Shown here: positions 9,103 through 19,155 of the stretch, one piece after another
Layout of the letters: each line of letters starts with the position of its first letter
Position numbering within the stretch: the stretch's first letter is position 1
From: Shimia aestuarii
GTDB lineage: Bacteria; Pseudomonadota; Alphaproteobacteria; Rhodobacterales; Rhodobacteraceae
Assembly (NCBI RefSeq): GCF_900114635.1
Contig: NZ_FOTQ01000007.1
Location: forward strand, 124,001-188,000
DNA: 64,000 nt
Reading direction: 5' to 3'
Made by a program: the position numbers and the translations under genes
The notes under the pieces: model-generated
The model's database searches: none
Told to the model about the DNA's origin: nothing
What the model saw: the letters and a program-made list of their open reading frames with translations, nothing else

Positions 9103-10455
9103 ATGTTTCAGAAAATCCTGATCGCCAACCGCGGAGAAATCGCCCTGCGCGTGATCCGTGCGTGCCGCGAAATGGGCATCCAGTCGGTCGCCGTGCACTC
9201 GACAGCCGATGCCGACGCGATGCATGTACGCATGGCTGACGAGGCCATCTGCATCGGTCCGCCGCCGGGCACGGAAAGCTATCTCAACATGGCCGCGATC
9301 ATCGCGGCCTGCGAAGTCACCGGCGCACAGGCCATCCACCCCGGCTATGGCTTCCTGTCGGAGAACGCCAATTTCGTGCAGATCGTCGAAGATCACGGCC
9401 TGACGTTCATTGGTCCGACCGCCGAGCATATCCGCGTGATGGGCGACAAGATCACCGCCAAGGATACGATGAAGGCGCTTGGCGTGCCCTGCGTGCCTGG
9501 CTCTGATGGAGGTGTAGCCGATCTCGACGCCGCGCTGAAAATTGGCGAAGAATTCGGCTATCCGGTCATCATCAAGGCCACGGCGGGTGGCGGCGGCAAG
9601 GGCATGAAGGTGGCCAACAACGCCACCGAGATGAAATCGGCTTTCCAGACTGCGCGCGCCGAGGGCAAAGCCAACTTTGGCAATGACGAAGTCTATATCG
9701 AGAAGTACCTCACTACGCCCCGCCATATCGAGATCCAGGTCTTTGGCGACGGCAAGGGCAACGCGGTGCATCTGGGTGAGCGGGACTGTTCGTTGCAGCG
9801 CCGCCACCAGAAGGTATTCGAAGAGGCCCCCGGCCCCTGCATCAGCGCAGAAGAGCGCGCCCAAATCGGTAAGGTCTGTGCCGACGCTGTGGCCAAGATC
9901 AACTATATCGGCGCAGGTACGATCGAGTTCCTTTACGAAAATGGCGAGTTCTACTTCATCGAGATGAACACCCGGCTTCAGGTGGAACACCCCGTGACCG
10001 AGGCCATCTTTGGCGTCGATCTGGTGCGCGAACAGATTCGGGTGGCCGAAGGTCTTCCCATGTCTTTCACGCAGGAAGATCTCGAGATCAACGGCCACGC
10101 CATCGAGGTACGGATCAATGCCGAACGGTTACCGAAATTTTCGCCCTGCCCGGGGCGCATTTCGCACTACCACGCCCCCGGTGGGCTGGGCGTGCGGATG
10201 GATTCGGCGCTGTATGACGGCTATTCGATCCCGCCATATTATGATTCGCTGATCGGCAAGCTGATCGTGCATGGGCGTGACCGCACCGAGGCACTGGCGC
10301 GTCTGAACCGGGCCCTGGGAGAGTTGATCGTCGACGGCATCGATACGACTGTGCCGCTGTTCCACGCGCTTCTGGGCGAGGACGATATTCATTCAGGCAA
10401 CTACAATATCCACTGGCTGGAACGCTGGCTGGAAACCAACCTGAACGAAGGCTGA
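9103..10455 (+). CDS. accC: Acetyl-CoA carboxylase biotin carboxylase subunit
   Basis: 450 residues, full family length. ATP-dependent carboxylation of biotin on AccB. Seen are the N-terminal [19 protein letters not shown], the ATP-grasp glycine loop [13 protein letters not shown], the catalytic segment [14 protein letters not shown], and the C-terminal domain with [16 protein letters not shown]. It lies in the accB-accC-aat order common in alphaproteobacteria. Confidence 0.97.
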   Translation: MFQKILIANRGEIALRVIRACREMGIQSVAVHSTADADAMHVRMADEAICIGPPPGTESYLNMAAIIAACEVTGAQAIHPGYGFLSENANFVQIVEDHGLTFIGPTAEHIRVMGDKITAKDTMKALGVPCVPGSDGGVADLDAALKIGEEFGYPVIIKATAGGGGKGMKVANNATEMKSAFQTARAEGKANFGNDEVYIEKYLTTPRHIEIQVFGDGKGNAVHLGERDCSLQRRHQKVFEEAPGPCISAEERAQIGKVCADAVAKINYIGAGTIEFLYENGEFYFIEMNTRLQVEHPVTEAIFGVDLVREQIRVAEGLPMSFTQEDLEINGHAIEVRINAERLPKFSPCPGRISHYHAPGGLGVRMDSALYDGYSIPPYYDSLIGKLIVHGRDRTEALARLNRALGELIVDGIDTTVPLFHALLGEDDIHSGNYNIHWLERWLETNLNEG

Positions 10456-10476
10456 ACCAAATGGGCGCGCGTCGGC

Positions 10477-11112
10477 ATGGGTGAACTGACACCCGACCTG
10501 CTGATGCGCGCCTATGGCATGGGGGTGTTCCCCATGGCCGAGCATCGCGACGACCCCGAGGTGTTCTGGGTCGACCCGATCCGCCGGGGGATCATCCCTC
10601 TCGACCGCTTCCACATTTCACGGTCTCTCGCCCGCGCCATTCGCCACGCGGATTACACGGTCACGCTCAACCGTGACTTCTCCGGCGTCGTGGATGGATG
10701 CGCCAACCGGGCGGAAACATGGATCAACGCGGAAATCCGGCGCCTTTACATGGCTTTGCACGAACGGGGCGATGCGCATTCCCTGGAAATCTGGCACAAT
10801 GAGACCCTTGCGGGCGGCGTCTATGGCGTGACGCTCGGGGCGGCCTTTTTTGGGGAGAGCATGTTCTCGCGGCGCCCCAATGCATCAAAGATCGCGCTGG
10901 CCTATCTGGTCGAACATCTGCGCCGCTGCGGTTTTACCCTGTTTGATACACAGTTCATCACAGACCACCTGGCCAGCCTCGGCGCGCTGGAAATCCCGCG
11001 GGCGGACTATCACAAGGCGCTGACTTGGGCGACGGGGCAGCAGGCCGATATCACGGCTCAGTCGTTGCCGTCCGCCTGGGATGTCTTGCAACGCAGAACC
11101 CAGACATCGTAG
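10477..11112 (+). CDS. aat: Leucyl/phenylalanyl-tRNA--protein transferase
   Basis: 211 residues. Adds Leu or Phe to proteins with N-terminal Arg or Lys, marking them for ClpAP (N-end rule). Signature segments are LLMRAYGMGVFPMAE, FWVDPIRRGIIPLDRFHISRSL, and LEIWHNETLAGGVYGVTLGAAFFGESMFSRRPNASKIAL (split here only by punctuation-free reading), with QFITDHLASLGA near the end. Its 3' end overlaps the convergent DUF2155 gene by 55 bp. Confidence 0.94.
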   Translation: MGELTPDLLMRAYGMGVFPMAEHRDDPEVFWVDPIRRGIIPLDRFHISRSLARAIRHADYTVTLNRDFSGVVDGCANRAETWINAEIRRLYMALHERGDAHSLEIWHNETLAGGVYGVTLGAAFFGESMFSRRPNASKIALAYLVEHLRRCGFTLFDTQFITDHLASLGALEIPRADYHKALTWATGQQADITAQSLPSAWDVLQRRTQTS

Positions 11113-11525
11113 CGCGGGTGATCCAGCGCGTTGAGTGCGGGAGAAGAGGCAATCATCCATCCTTCGAAAACGGATGCCCCTTCGCCGTTGTTTTCCAGGA
11201 TGGTGAGATAGGCATAAGCCTCGCCCGTGGCATTGTCCTCGGGGTGGCGGCATTGGGCCATGTCCACACGCAGCGCGCCGAAGTTCAGACTATAGCCGTT
11301 CTGCAATTCGAAATCGACCAGATCACCCGTCAGCTTGTCCAGCCCACGCAGCAGCGCACCTTCTGCGACCACGGCCCCGACAACGGTTTCGCTGGTGACA
11401 TCACCTAATGGTTGGCGCAACGACTCAAAGGTCTGCGGTTCGATCTCAAGCGTTTCAACAACGATCTCTTGCGCGCTAGCCACAAACGGCGCGCAAATCG
11501 CCATTGCTGTCAGGAACCGCTTCAT
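11058..11525 (-). CDS. DUF2155 domain protein, exported
   Basis: 155 residues with a Sec signal peptide (MKRFLTAMAICAPFVASAQ). The mature part matches DUF2155, a periplasmic family of unknown function conserved beside mlaD, NDUFA12 and clpX in Rhodobacterales (LRGLDKLTGDLVDFELQNG, VFEGWMIASSPALNALDHP). One Cys in the MAQCRHP segment and a second near the C-terminus may pair. Its start overlaps the mlaD stop by 4 nt, so it belongs to that operon. Confidence 0.85.
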   Translation of the reverse strand: MKRFLTAMAICAPFVASAQEIVVETLEIEPQTFESLRQPLGDVTSETVVGAVVAEGALLRGLDKLTGDLVDFELQNGYSLNFGALRVDMAQCRHPEDNATGEAYAYLTILENNGEGASVFEGWMIASSPALNALDHPRYDVWVLRCKTSQADGND

Positions 11526-11974
11526 CCCTCTTCGTCCCCGCCTGTGACAAACTTCAACAAAAGCGAAACCAGGCTGACCGAGCTTTGCGTATCCTCGATC
11601 TCATCCCCTTCGGCGAAATTGAAGGGAGAGCCGCCCGGCAGGATTTCAACATAGTTCCCGCCAAGCAGCCCTTCGGAAGAGATCACGACCGCGCTGTCAT
11701 CGGGAAGCTCAACCCCCTCCGCAACGGTAAACTCGGCGTCGGCGCGGAACGTCGCGGGGTTCAGGGTAATGTCCGTGACCGTGCCGATCTTGACACCGGC
11801 CAACCGCACATCGGTGCCCACGCTGACCCCTTCAATCGAACGGAACGACGCAGTGAGCGCATAGCCGGAGCCGTCACTGCGCAGGTTCGTGAACTGGCTG
11901 GCATAGACCAGAAACCCGATCGCCACGGCAACAACCGCAGCACCAACGGCAGCCTCTGTACGAACGGCCGACAT
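11522..11974 (-). CDS. mlaD: MlaD-type substrate-binding protein of phospholipid transport
   Basis: 150 residues. MlaD proteins are anchored in the inner membrane by one N-terminal helix and hold a phospholipid-binding MCE domain in the periplasm. Seen here: a membrane segment AAVGAAVVAVAIGFLVYAS (about 8-26), then the MCE domain (FRSIEGVSVGTDVRLAGVKIG, SSEGLLGGNYVEILPGG). The mlaE/mlaF partners are not in the window. It is translationally coupled to DUF2155 and starts 3 nt after the NDUFA12 stop. Confidence 0.88.
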   Translation of the reverse strand: MSAVRTEAAVGAAVVAVAIGFLVYASQFTNLRSDGSGYALTASFRSIEGVSVGTDVRLAGVKIGTVTDITLNPATFRADAEFTVAEGVELPDDSAVVISSEGLLGGNYVEILPGGSPFNFAEGDEIEDTQSSVSLVSLLLKFVTGGDEEG

Positions 11975-11977
11975 GGT

Positions 11978-12361
11978 TTACTCGGGGCTCCACGCCTCGT
12001 AGTCGCGGCGCTCCTGCGGGGTGCCAGCGCGGATCGAACCGGCAGGTGCATAGGCCAATGCGGTACCCGACAGGTTTTCCTGATGCGGCTTTTCCCAGTC
12101 CTTGTGCTTGAGCGGCTTGTCGCTGGGAGCTTCGTCAAAAGTGTTGTGCAGCCAGCCATGCCAGTCGGCGCCGATCCGGCTCGCTTCGACTTCGCCGTTA
12201 AACATCACCCAACGCTTCGAATCATCGGCGTTGCGATAATAGACGTTGCCCTGATCGTCCTCGCCCACTTTGATACCCTTGCGACGCGTATAAAGCCGCG
12301 TGTTCAGGGTGCCACCGTTCCACCAGGTCAGGACGCTGTTGATCGTGCTCAGAATGCCCAT
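11978..12361 (-). CDS. NADH:ubiquinone oxidoreductase subunit NDUFA12
   Basis: 127 residues, the supernumerary complex I subunit (B17.2 homologue) found in alphaproteobacteria and mitochondria. Typical segments are [29 protein letters not shown], and [20 protein letters not shown]. The frame is open 51 codons upstream, but GGAGG lies just before ATG 12361 and the family begins here. Location away from the nuo operon, beside clpX and mlaD, is the usual one for this gene. Confidence 0.93.
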   Translation of the reverse strand: MGILSTINSVLTWWNGGTLNTRLYTRRKGIKVGEDDQGNVYYRNADDSKRWVMFNGEVEASRIGADWHGWLHNTFDEAPSDKPLKHKDWEKPHQENLSGTALAYAPAGSIRAGTPQERRDYEAWSPE

Positions 12362-12479
12362 GGATGCCTCCGCAAATTCCCCTTCCATATGAACCATTCC
12401 GCACCAAAGGTCCAGTGGTCGCCGAAAGGGAAAGGGGCGGACAAATTGCCCACCCCTCTCAAATTTCTTCCGTTTAACC

Positions 12480-13745
<1,266 letters not shown>

Positions 13746-13844
13746 ATCCTACCTTTCAGGCCCTGTGAAGCCGCCCGGTTTCCCGTTTGGCGCCCGCGTT
13801 TCAGCCAGCTTAGGCCAGCCGTTTGGCGGGTACAATGTGAAATT

Positions 13845-13871
13845 GCCCCGCGCGCTGTGCATGCGCGGGGC
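13845..13871 (-). terminator. Hairpin between clpP and clpX
   Basis: 9-bp stem GCCCCGCGC / GCGCGGGGC with a 9-nt loop, just after the clpP stop. Only a weak T-run follows on the minus strand, so it may be a leaky terminator or an mRNA 3'-end stabiliser rather than a full stop. Confidence 0.5.
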
Positions 13872-13879
13872 GTCACGCA

Positions 13880-14512
13880 TCAGCTCTCAGCGTCGTCACC
13901 CTTGGCGCGGCTTTCAACGATTTCATCAATCAGGCCGAACGCCTTGGCTTCTTCGGGCGACATGAAGTTGTCGCGCTCAAGCGCGGCTTCCACGTCTTCC
14001 AGTTTCTGGCCGGTGTGCTTGACGTAGATTTCATTGAGGCGCCGCTTAAGCTTTAGCGTTTCCTCGGCATGGATCATGATATCTGTCGCCTGCCCCTGGT
14101 AGCCACCCGAAGGCTGGTGCACCATGACCCGGCTGTTAGGAAGCGAAAAGCGCATTCCAGCCTCACCCGCAGTCAAAAGAAGCGAGCCCATCGACGCCGC
14201 TTGACCAATCACGAGGGTCGAAACCTTGGGTTTGATATATTGCATCGTGTCATAGATCGATAGGCCCGAGGTCACGACGCCACCGGGGCTGTTGATATAC
14301 ATGCTGATTTCCTTCGAGGGATTCTCGGCCTCCAGGTGCAGCAGCTGCGCAACGATCAGGCTCGACATACCGTCATGCACGGGACCGTTCAGGAAAATGA
14401 TCCGCTCTTTGAGCAGGCGGGAGAAGATATCGTATGCGCGTTCGCCCCGGCTGGTCTGTTCCACCACCATGGGCACCAGGGTATTCATATATGTCTCGAA
14501 TGGGTCTGTCAT
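13880..14512 (-). CDS. clpP: ClpP, ATP-dependent Clp protease proteolytic subunit
   Basis: 210 residues, tetradecameric serine protease. The catalytic triad is visible: S107 in [12 protein letters not shown]132 in MVHQPSGG, and D181 in ERDNFMSP. The handle region includes [16 protein letters not shown]. Length and motifs are those of the housekeeping enzyme. It is upstream of clpX on the same strand; the 231-nt gap before it (14513-14743) holds the soxF terminator and probably the clpP promoter. Confidence 0.97.
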   Translation of the reverse strand: MTDPFETYMNTLVPMVVEQTSRGERAYDIFSRLLKERIIFLNGPVHDGMSSLIVAQLLHLEAENPSKEISMYINSPGGVVTSGLSIYDTMQYIKPKVSTLVIGQAASMGSLLLTAGEAGMRFSLPNSRVMVHQPSGGYQGQATDIMIHAEETLKLKRRLNEIYVKHTGQKLEDVEAALERDNFMSPEEAKAFGLIDEIVESRAKGDDAES

Positions 14513-14694
14513 ATCCGCCTGCCTGTTGTTCGCCTGGGGCCATCAATTGGCTCCCTCCCCCAGAGTCTTAGTGCTGCGCAAAAGGGGCTGCAAGACCAGC
14601 AGACAATTTTAGGGTTAACACCCGGTAAAGCTCCTGTGCGCGGCGTTAGCGGTACGACACTCTTGTCCCTCACAAACCGCGCTTCTTTTCCAAC

Positions 14695-14720
14695 AAAAAA
14701 GGGCCGCCAACCGGCGGCCC
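14695..14720 (-). terminator. Rho-independent terminator of the soxBCDEF transcript
   Basis: Read on the minus strand: 8-bp stem GGGCCGCC / GGCGGCCC with a 4-nt loop followed by six T. It lies 24 nt after the soxF stop. Confidence 0.9.
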
Positions 14721-14743
14721 AGTGGAGAAGTCTGTGATCCAGC

Positions 14744-16012
14744 TTAGCCGAACATGTCGCTAGTGATGCCCGCGTACCAGCCAACCGATTCCTCGAATGT
14801 GCGTGCGCGCAGCTCCGCACTCTCACCGGTCGCCGAGATAAACCCGTCAACCTTGGCAATCTTCTCGTCGGTCGCCTCATAGGTCGCCCCCACCTTGACT
14901 CCGTCTTCGGTGTCGATCAGCGACCAGCAGGTGTTCGAGAACTTGGCAGGGAAAACCTTTGACCCGGTCAGCGCGCCGCGAATGGCCATCGCCGCCACCT
15001 TGGCCTGGCTGTTGGCCGAGAACCCGGATTTCGGCATGTCGCCCTGCGAACTCGCATCGCCCAGTACGTGAATATTTTCGTCCGCGCGACTTTGCATCGT
15101 ATGCGGGTTCACCGGCGCCCAGTTGCCCTCGGTGATCTCCGCCATCTCGCAGATACGCCCCGCCTTCATGGCCGGGATCACGTTACAGGCATCAACCTTG
15201 GTCACTTCACCATCAATGCTCACCGTCATCTCGTCAGCGTTCACCTCTACCACATCGCCCCCGAAATCCGGCCCGATCCAGTCGATCATGCCGTCGTAAT
15301 GGTTGGCCCAACCTTCCTGGAAAAGCGCCATCTTCGAGAATTTCGGCTTGGGATCGGCAATGATGATCTTGGCCGTCGGGTTCTTTTCTTTCAGAACATG
15401 CGCCACCATCGACACGCGCTCATAGGGTCCCGGAGGGCAGCGGAACGGGTTCGGCGGGGCCACCATCGCATAAACACCGCCCTGCGGCATCGACTCGATC
15501 TGCGCCTTGAGCAGCTCGCTCTGCGATCCAGCCTTGTAAGCGTGGGGCATCTTGTTCTGCTTGGTAACATCCCAGCCCTGAACCGCCCCATCGACAAAAT
15601 CGATCCCCGGCGACAGCACAAGCCGGTCATAAGGCAGTTTGCCGCCCCCGGCGAGGCTCACCATCTTGGCGTCACGGTCGATCCCGATGGCCCAGTCATG
15701 CACTACGTTGATGCCATACTGGCTGGCCAGCGTGCCATAGCTATGCGCAATCGACGACAGCTCGCGGAACCCACCGATATAGAGGTTCGAAAAGAAACAG
15801 GTGTAATAGCTGCGGGTCGGTTCAACGAGGGTGACGTCAATCTCGCCCTTGCTGCCCTTGGCGATATAGCGTGCCGCCGTGGCCCCGCCTGCCCCGCCGC
15901 CAATCACGACAACGCGCGGCTTGCCATGGCTCGCGCCCATCACCATCGGAGCCGTCAGAGCGGTCGCCGCCGCAACCCCGGTGCCAATAAATTTACGTCT
16001 GTTCAATGTCAT
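14744..16012 (-). CDS. soxF: SoxF, FAD-dependent sulfide dehydrogenase flavoprotein subunit
   Basis: 422 residues, flavocytochrome c:sulfide dehydrogenase-type flavoprotein, periplasmic. The N-terminus MTLNRRKFIGTGVAAATALTAP is a Tat signal. The FAD-binding motif VVVIGGGAGGATAARYI follows, then conserved Cys residues in YYTCFFSNLYIGG and NPFRCPPGPYER, and the second flavin motif IHVLGDASSQGDMPKSG. An open frame extends 29 codons upstream, but GGAGGAG precedes ATG 16012. It pairs with the dihaem SoxE gene 40 nt upstream and closes the sox operon. Confidence 0.9.
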   Translation of the reverse strand: MTLNRRKFIGTGVAAATALTAPMVMGASHGKPRVVVIGGGAGGATAARYIAKGSKGEIDVTLVEPTRSYYTCFFSNLYIGGFRELSSIAHSYGTLASQYGINVVHDWAIGIDRDAKMVSLAGGGKLPYDRLVLSPGIDFVDGAVQGWDVTKQNKMPHAYKAGSQSELLKAQIESMPQGGVYAMVAPPNPFRCPPGPYERVSMVAHVLKEKNPTAKIIIADPKPKFSKMALFQEGWANHYDGMIDWIGPDFGGDVVEVNADEMTVSIDGEVTKVDACNVIPAMKAGRICEMAEITEGNWAPVNPHTMQSRADENIHVLGDASSQGDMPKSGFSANSQAKVAAMAIRGALTGSKVFPAKFSNTCWSLIDTEDGVKVGATYEATDEKIAKVDGFISATGESAELRARTFEESVGWYAGITSDMFG

Positions 16013-16052
16013 GTTTTTCTCCTCCACAAGAAAACAAAAAAGCGCCCGAGGA

Positions 16053-16778
16053 TTACTCGAGCGCGCCAAAATAGGATGCCAGTGCCGCGATCTCTTCATC
16101 CGAGAGCCGCCCGGCCATCATCTGCATCACCGGGTGTTTACGAATGCCCCGTTTATAAGCATGCATGGCGAGGACAAAGTCTTCGTCATACCATCCCGTG
16201 ATCACCGGAATGCCGTCATAATCGCCGCTGGTCTGGTGACAGGTGGTGCATTCCGTCGACAGGTATTCGCCGTAATCCGGATCCCCTACGATGGCGAGAA
16301 TTTCCGGTGACAACGCCACTTCCTGGGGCACGGCGGTTGGTGCAGCTTCGGGAATGTCCTGCGGGCTGGATGAGAACTGACGCAGATAGGCGAGCACGTC
16401 GCCGCGATCCTTGGCCTCTTCCATCCCCGAGAAATTCATGTTGGTGCCGCTCACCAACAGCTTGGGGTTGGTCAGATAGGCGTCAAGATTGGCAAGGTTC
16501 CAGACCATGCCATCGCGCCGCGCGCGGTTGATGCCTTCGGAATAGGCAAAATCTTCGAACTGGGCGATCTTGCGGTCGAAAATATTGTTGAGATGCGGCC
16601 CCTCGCCTTCGCCCGTGCCATGGGCCGCGCCATCACCAACTTCGTGACAGCTTCCGCATTTCTGAAAAAACAACCGCTCACCACGATCGGTATCCCCGAT
16701 CGCGGTGGCGGTTTCCTCGGCCTGGGCCGCGCCAACCAGCGCCGCCCAGACAAAAAGAGCTACTCCTCCAAAGCGCAC
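16053..16778 (-). CDS. soxE: SoxE, dihaem cytochrome c
   Basis: 241 residues, periplasmic electron-transfer partner of SoxF. A signal peptide (to about residue 20, GAAQA) precedes two class I cytochrome domains with haem sites CGSCH (41-45) and CTTCH (177-181). The first domain has candidate axial Met in SGTNMNFSGM. It starts 3 nt after soxD, so the two are co-translated. Confidence 0.9.
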   Translation of the reverse strand: MRFGGVALFVWAALVGAAQAEETATAIGDTDRGERLFFQKCGSCHEVGDGAAHGTGEGEGPHLNNIFDRKIAQFEDFAYSEGINRARRDGMVWNLANLDAYLTNPKLLVSGTNMNFSGMEEAKDRGDVLAYLRQFSSSPQDIPEAAPTAVPQEVALSPEILAIVGDPDYGEYLSTECTTCHQTSGDYDGIPVITGWYDEDFVLAMHAYKRGIRKHPVMQMMAGRLSDEEIAALASYFGALE

Positions 16779-16781
16779 TGT

Positions 16782-17843
16782 TTACTGCACGCTCTTGAGG
16801 TATTCGAGGACGGCCGCGATTTCCTGCTCTTTCTTCAGTCCAGCAAAGGACATCTTCGTGCCCTTGAGATAGGCTTTCGGCTTGGCGAGGAAAGCAGACA
16901 GTTCGCCTTCGCCCCATACGGCGCCGGCTTCACCCAGCGCCGCCATGGGCTTGGAATACTTGAAGCCTTCAACCACCCCAACGGGTGCGCCAACGATACC
17001 GGTCAGCACCGGACCGGTCTTGTTCTTTGCGCCCTCGCCAACCTGATGGCAGGCCTTGCACTTCTTGAAGACCTTTTCACCCTTTGCCACCAGCTCTTCG
17101 TCAAGAGCGGCCACCGCCGCTTCTTCGACTACGGGCGCAGCTTCCTCGACCTTGGCCTCTTCCACCACGGCTTCTTCGGCAGGCGCGGCAGAAACTTCCT
17201 CGCTACCCTCTTCTTCAGGGGTCACATCCAGAACGGCGGCGCGCATGGTGATCTCGACGCTTTCCTTGCAGTTGCTCATGCAAGGCTCGGCCTTCCAGAA
17301 ATGCTTCTCGCTGGTTTCGCGGTCATCAATGATGAACCCGCCAGCGTTGGGCATTTCGACGTCGAGGAAATTCTCGTTCGAAAGCTCGAAATCGTCATCC
17401 ACGAGGTCGTTGGAATAAAGGATATAGGCCACGATGGCATAAACCTCATCCGGGGTGAGCGACTGCGCGTTGCCAAAGGGCATCGAGCGGTTCACGTAAT
17501 CCCAGGTGGTCGAGAGATACGGCCAATAGGAACCCACGGTCTTGAGCGGATCGTCATGGTTCAGCGTATCCATGCCCCCGGCCAGCTTGGGCCAGTTGTC
17601 CACGCCTTCGGCAAAATCGCCGTGGCAGATCGCACAATTGTCGGCAAAGACTTCTTCGCCGGTGAACACGTCACCCGAGCCAACCGGCAGGCCCGTGCCA
17701 TCGGGCGACACGTCCAGATCCCATGCGGCGATCTCGTCGGCCGTCGCAGGGCGGCCAAGGCCGTATTTCTCGGCCAGCGCAGGCGCGACCATCAGGGTCG
17801 AGGCCAGCGCGGTCCCCGCGACAAGCTTAAGAAACTTCGACAT
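16782..17843 (-). CDS. soxD: SoxD, dihaem cytochrome c subunit of sulfane dehydrogenase
   Basis: 353 residues. SoxCD removes six electrons from the SoxY-bound sulfane sulfur. Signal peptide to about residue 24 (APALA), first haem site CAICH (70-74), an acidic Ala/Glu/Val-rich linker (about 208-247), and second haem site CKACH (262-266) with candidate ligand Met in GTKMSFAG. An extra CxxxC pair (EPCMSNC, 188-192) lies between the domains. It overlaps the end of soxC by 17 nt. The presence of soxCD predicts full oxidation of thiosulfate without sulfur globules. Confidence 0.93.
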   Translation of the reverse strand: MSKFLKLVAGTALASTLMVAPALAEKYGLGRPATADEIAAWDLDVSPDGTGLPVGSGDVFTGEEVFADNCAICHGDFAEGVDNWPKLAGGMDTLNHDDPLKTVGSYWPYLSTTWDYVNRSMPFGNAQSLTPDEVYAIVAYILYSNDLVDDDFELSNENFLDVEMPNAGGFIIDDRETSEKHFWKAEPCMSNCKESVEITMRAAVLDVTPEEEGSEEVSAAPAEEAVVEEAKVEEAAPVVEEAAVAALDEELVAKGEKVFKKCKACHQVGEGAKNKTGPVLTGIVGAPVGVVEGFKYSKPMAALGEAGAVWGEGELSAFLAKPKAYLKGTKMSFAGLKKEQEIAAVLEYLKSVQ

Positions 17844-19107
17844 TTTCTGCCTCCCCGTTTGCCTTGACCCACCAGGTCTGGATGCAGTTGTTGTGATAGA
17901 TCGAATTCAGGCCGCGCGTCTCGCGCAGTTCGGCCTTGGTCGGCTGGACATAGCCCGAGCTGTCGCGCGCCCGCGACTGCAGGAACATCTCTTCGCCGTT
18001 CCACTCGATATCGAGATAGAAGCGCGTCAGCGCCTTGTCGGTGCCCGGTGCGGCGAGACGGGCCTCCTGCCAGTTCTTGCCACCATCAATTGATACGTCC
18101 ACGCCGGTGATCGCGCCACGGCCCGACCATGCCAGGCCGGTGATGACCAACGGACCTTTGCCGTGCTTGATCGGTGCTTGCGGGCTGGGCGAGGTGACAA
18201 CCGATTTGGCGTCCATGACCCAGGTCCACTTGCGGCTGGTGCCGTCTTCCAGCGTGTCGGTGTATTTGCTGGTTTCTTCCCGGCTTTCAATGGCTTGGTT
18301 GGTCACTTCAATGCGGCGCAGCCACTTGACCCACATGTTGCCTTCCCAGCCCGGAACCACGAGCCGCACCGGATAGCCGTGCTCCTTGCGCAGCGCCTCG
18401 CCATTGGCCTTGAACGCCACCAGAACATCATCCAGCGCCTTTTCCATCGGGATCGAGCGACCATTGCTGGACGCGTCCGCGCCCTCGACATAGACCCACT
18501 TGTCCTTGAGATCACCCGCCGCATCCAGACCCGCCTCTTCAAGCAGTGTGCGCAGGCTGACGCCCGAGTATTCCATGTTGTGGATCATGCCATGGGTGAA
18601 CTGGGCGCCGTTGAGCTGTGCCCCGGCCCATTCCATGCCCGTGTTCGCCGCACATTCGCAGAAATACACATGGTTTTCGCGCGGGAACCGTTCCAAATCT
18701 TCGTAGGTGAACACCAGCGGCGTGTCGACCAAGCCGTTGATCATCAGACGGTAATCTTCTTTCTTCAACTCGATCGCCCCCGAATGGTGACGTTCAAACG
18801 CGCAGCCCTGCGGCGTGATCGTCCCGTCCAGCGCATGGATCGGGGTGAAGTTGATCGAACTGATCGTGTCAGCGGTGAGCCACTCCACATTACGACGCAC
18901 AACATCGCTCTCGTACTGGATCGGTAGACCGTAAGGGGTGGCGTCAACGCCCTCACCCGTAGCCTGTGCCCATTCCTGCACCTCGGTAATAAGCGGATCA
19001 CCCGCTGCCTTGGCCGCACCCGCAGCCACGGCCCCTGCCCCGGCTGCCGCCGCGCCGGTCAGAAACTGACGGCGCGAGGGCTTCATGCCTTTGAAGCTCT
19101 CAGTCAT
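17827..19107 (-). CDS. soxC: SoxC, molybdenum subunit of sulfane dehydrogenase
   Basis: 426 residues, sulfite-oxidase family. The Tat signal [16 protein letters not shown] (11-26) fits a folded cofactor enzyme exported whole. The molybdenum-ligand Cys is in HVYFCECAANTGMEW (C152). The C-terminal Mo-co dimerisation domain is visible as ITGLAWSGRGAITGVDVSID. It shares 17 nt with soxD. Regulation is probably from the operator upstream of soxB. Confidence 0.93.
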   Translation of the reverse strand: MTESFKGMKPSRRQFLTGAAAAGAGAVAAGAAKAAGDPLITEVQEWAQATGEGVDATPYGLPIQYESDVVRRNVEWLTADTISSINFTPIHALDGTITPQGCAFERHHSGAIELKKEDYRLMINGLVDTPLVFTYEDLERFPRENHVYFCECAANTGMEWAGAQLNGAQFTHGMIHNMEYSGVSLRTLLEEAGLDAAGDLKDKWVYVEGADASSNGRSIPMEKALDDVLVAFKANGEALRKEHGYPVRLVVPGWEGNMWVKWLRRIEVTNQAIESREETSKYTDTLEDGTSRKWTWVMDAKSVVTSPSPQAPIKHGKGPLVITGLAWSGRGAITGVDVSIDGGKNWQEARLAAPGTDKALTRFYLDIEWNGEEMFLQSRARDSSGYVQPTKAELRETRGLNSIYHNNCIQTWWVKANGEAENVEVS

Positions 19108-19155
19108 CTGGCTTTGCCTCCTAAAAATATAAGGGGATTTGAAGAGGACGCGGAA

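Noticed and set aside
8521..10098. A 525-codon open frame on the minus strand
   Set aside because: It is antisense to accB and accC, which are unambiguous.
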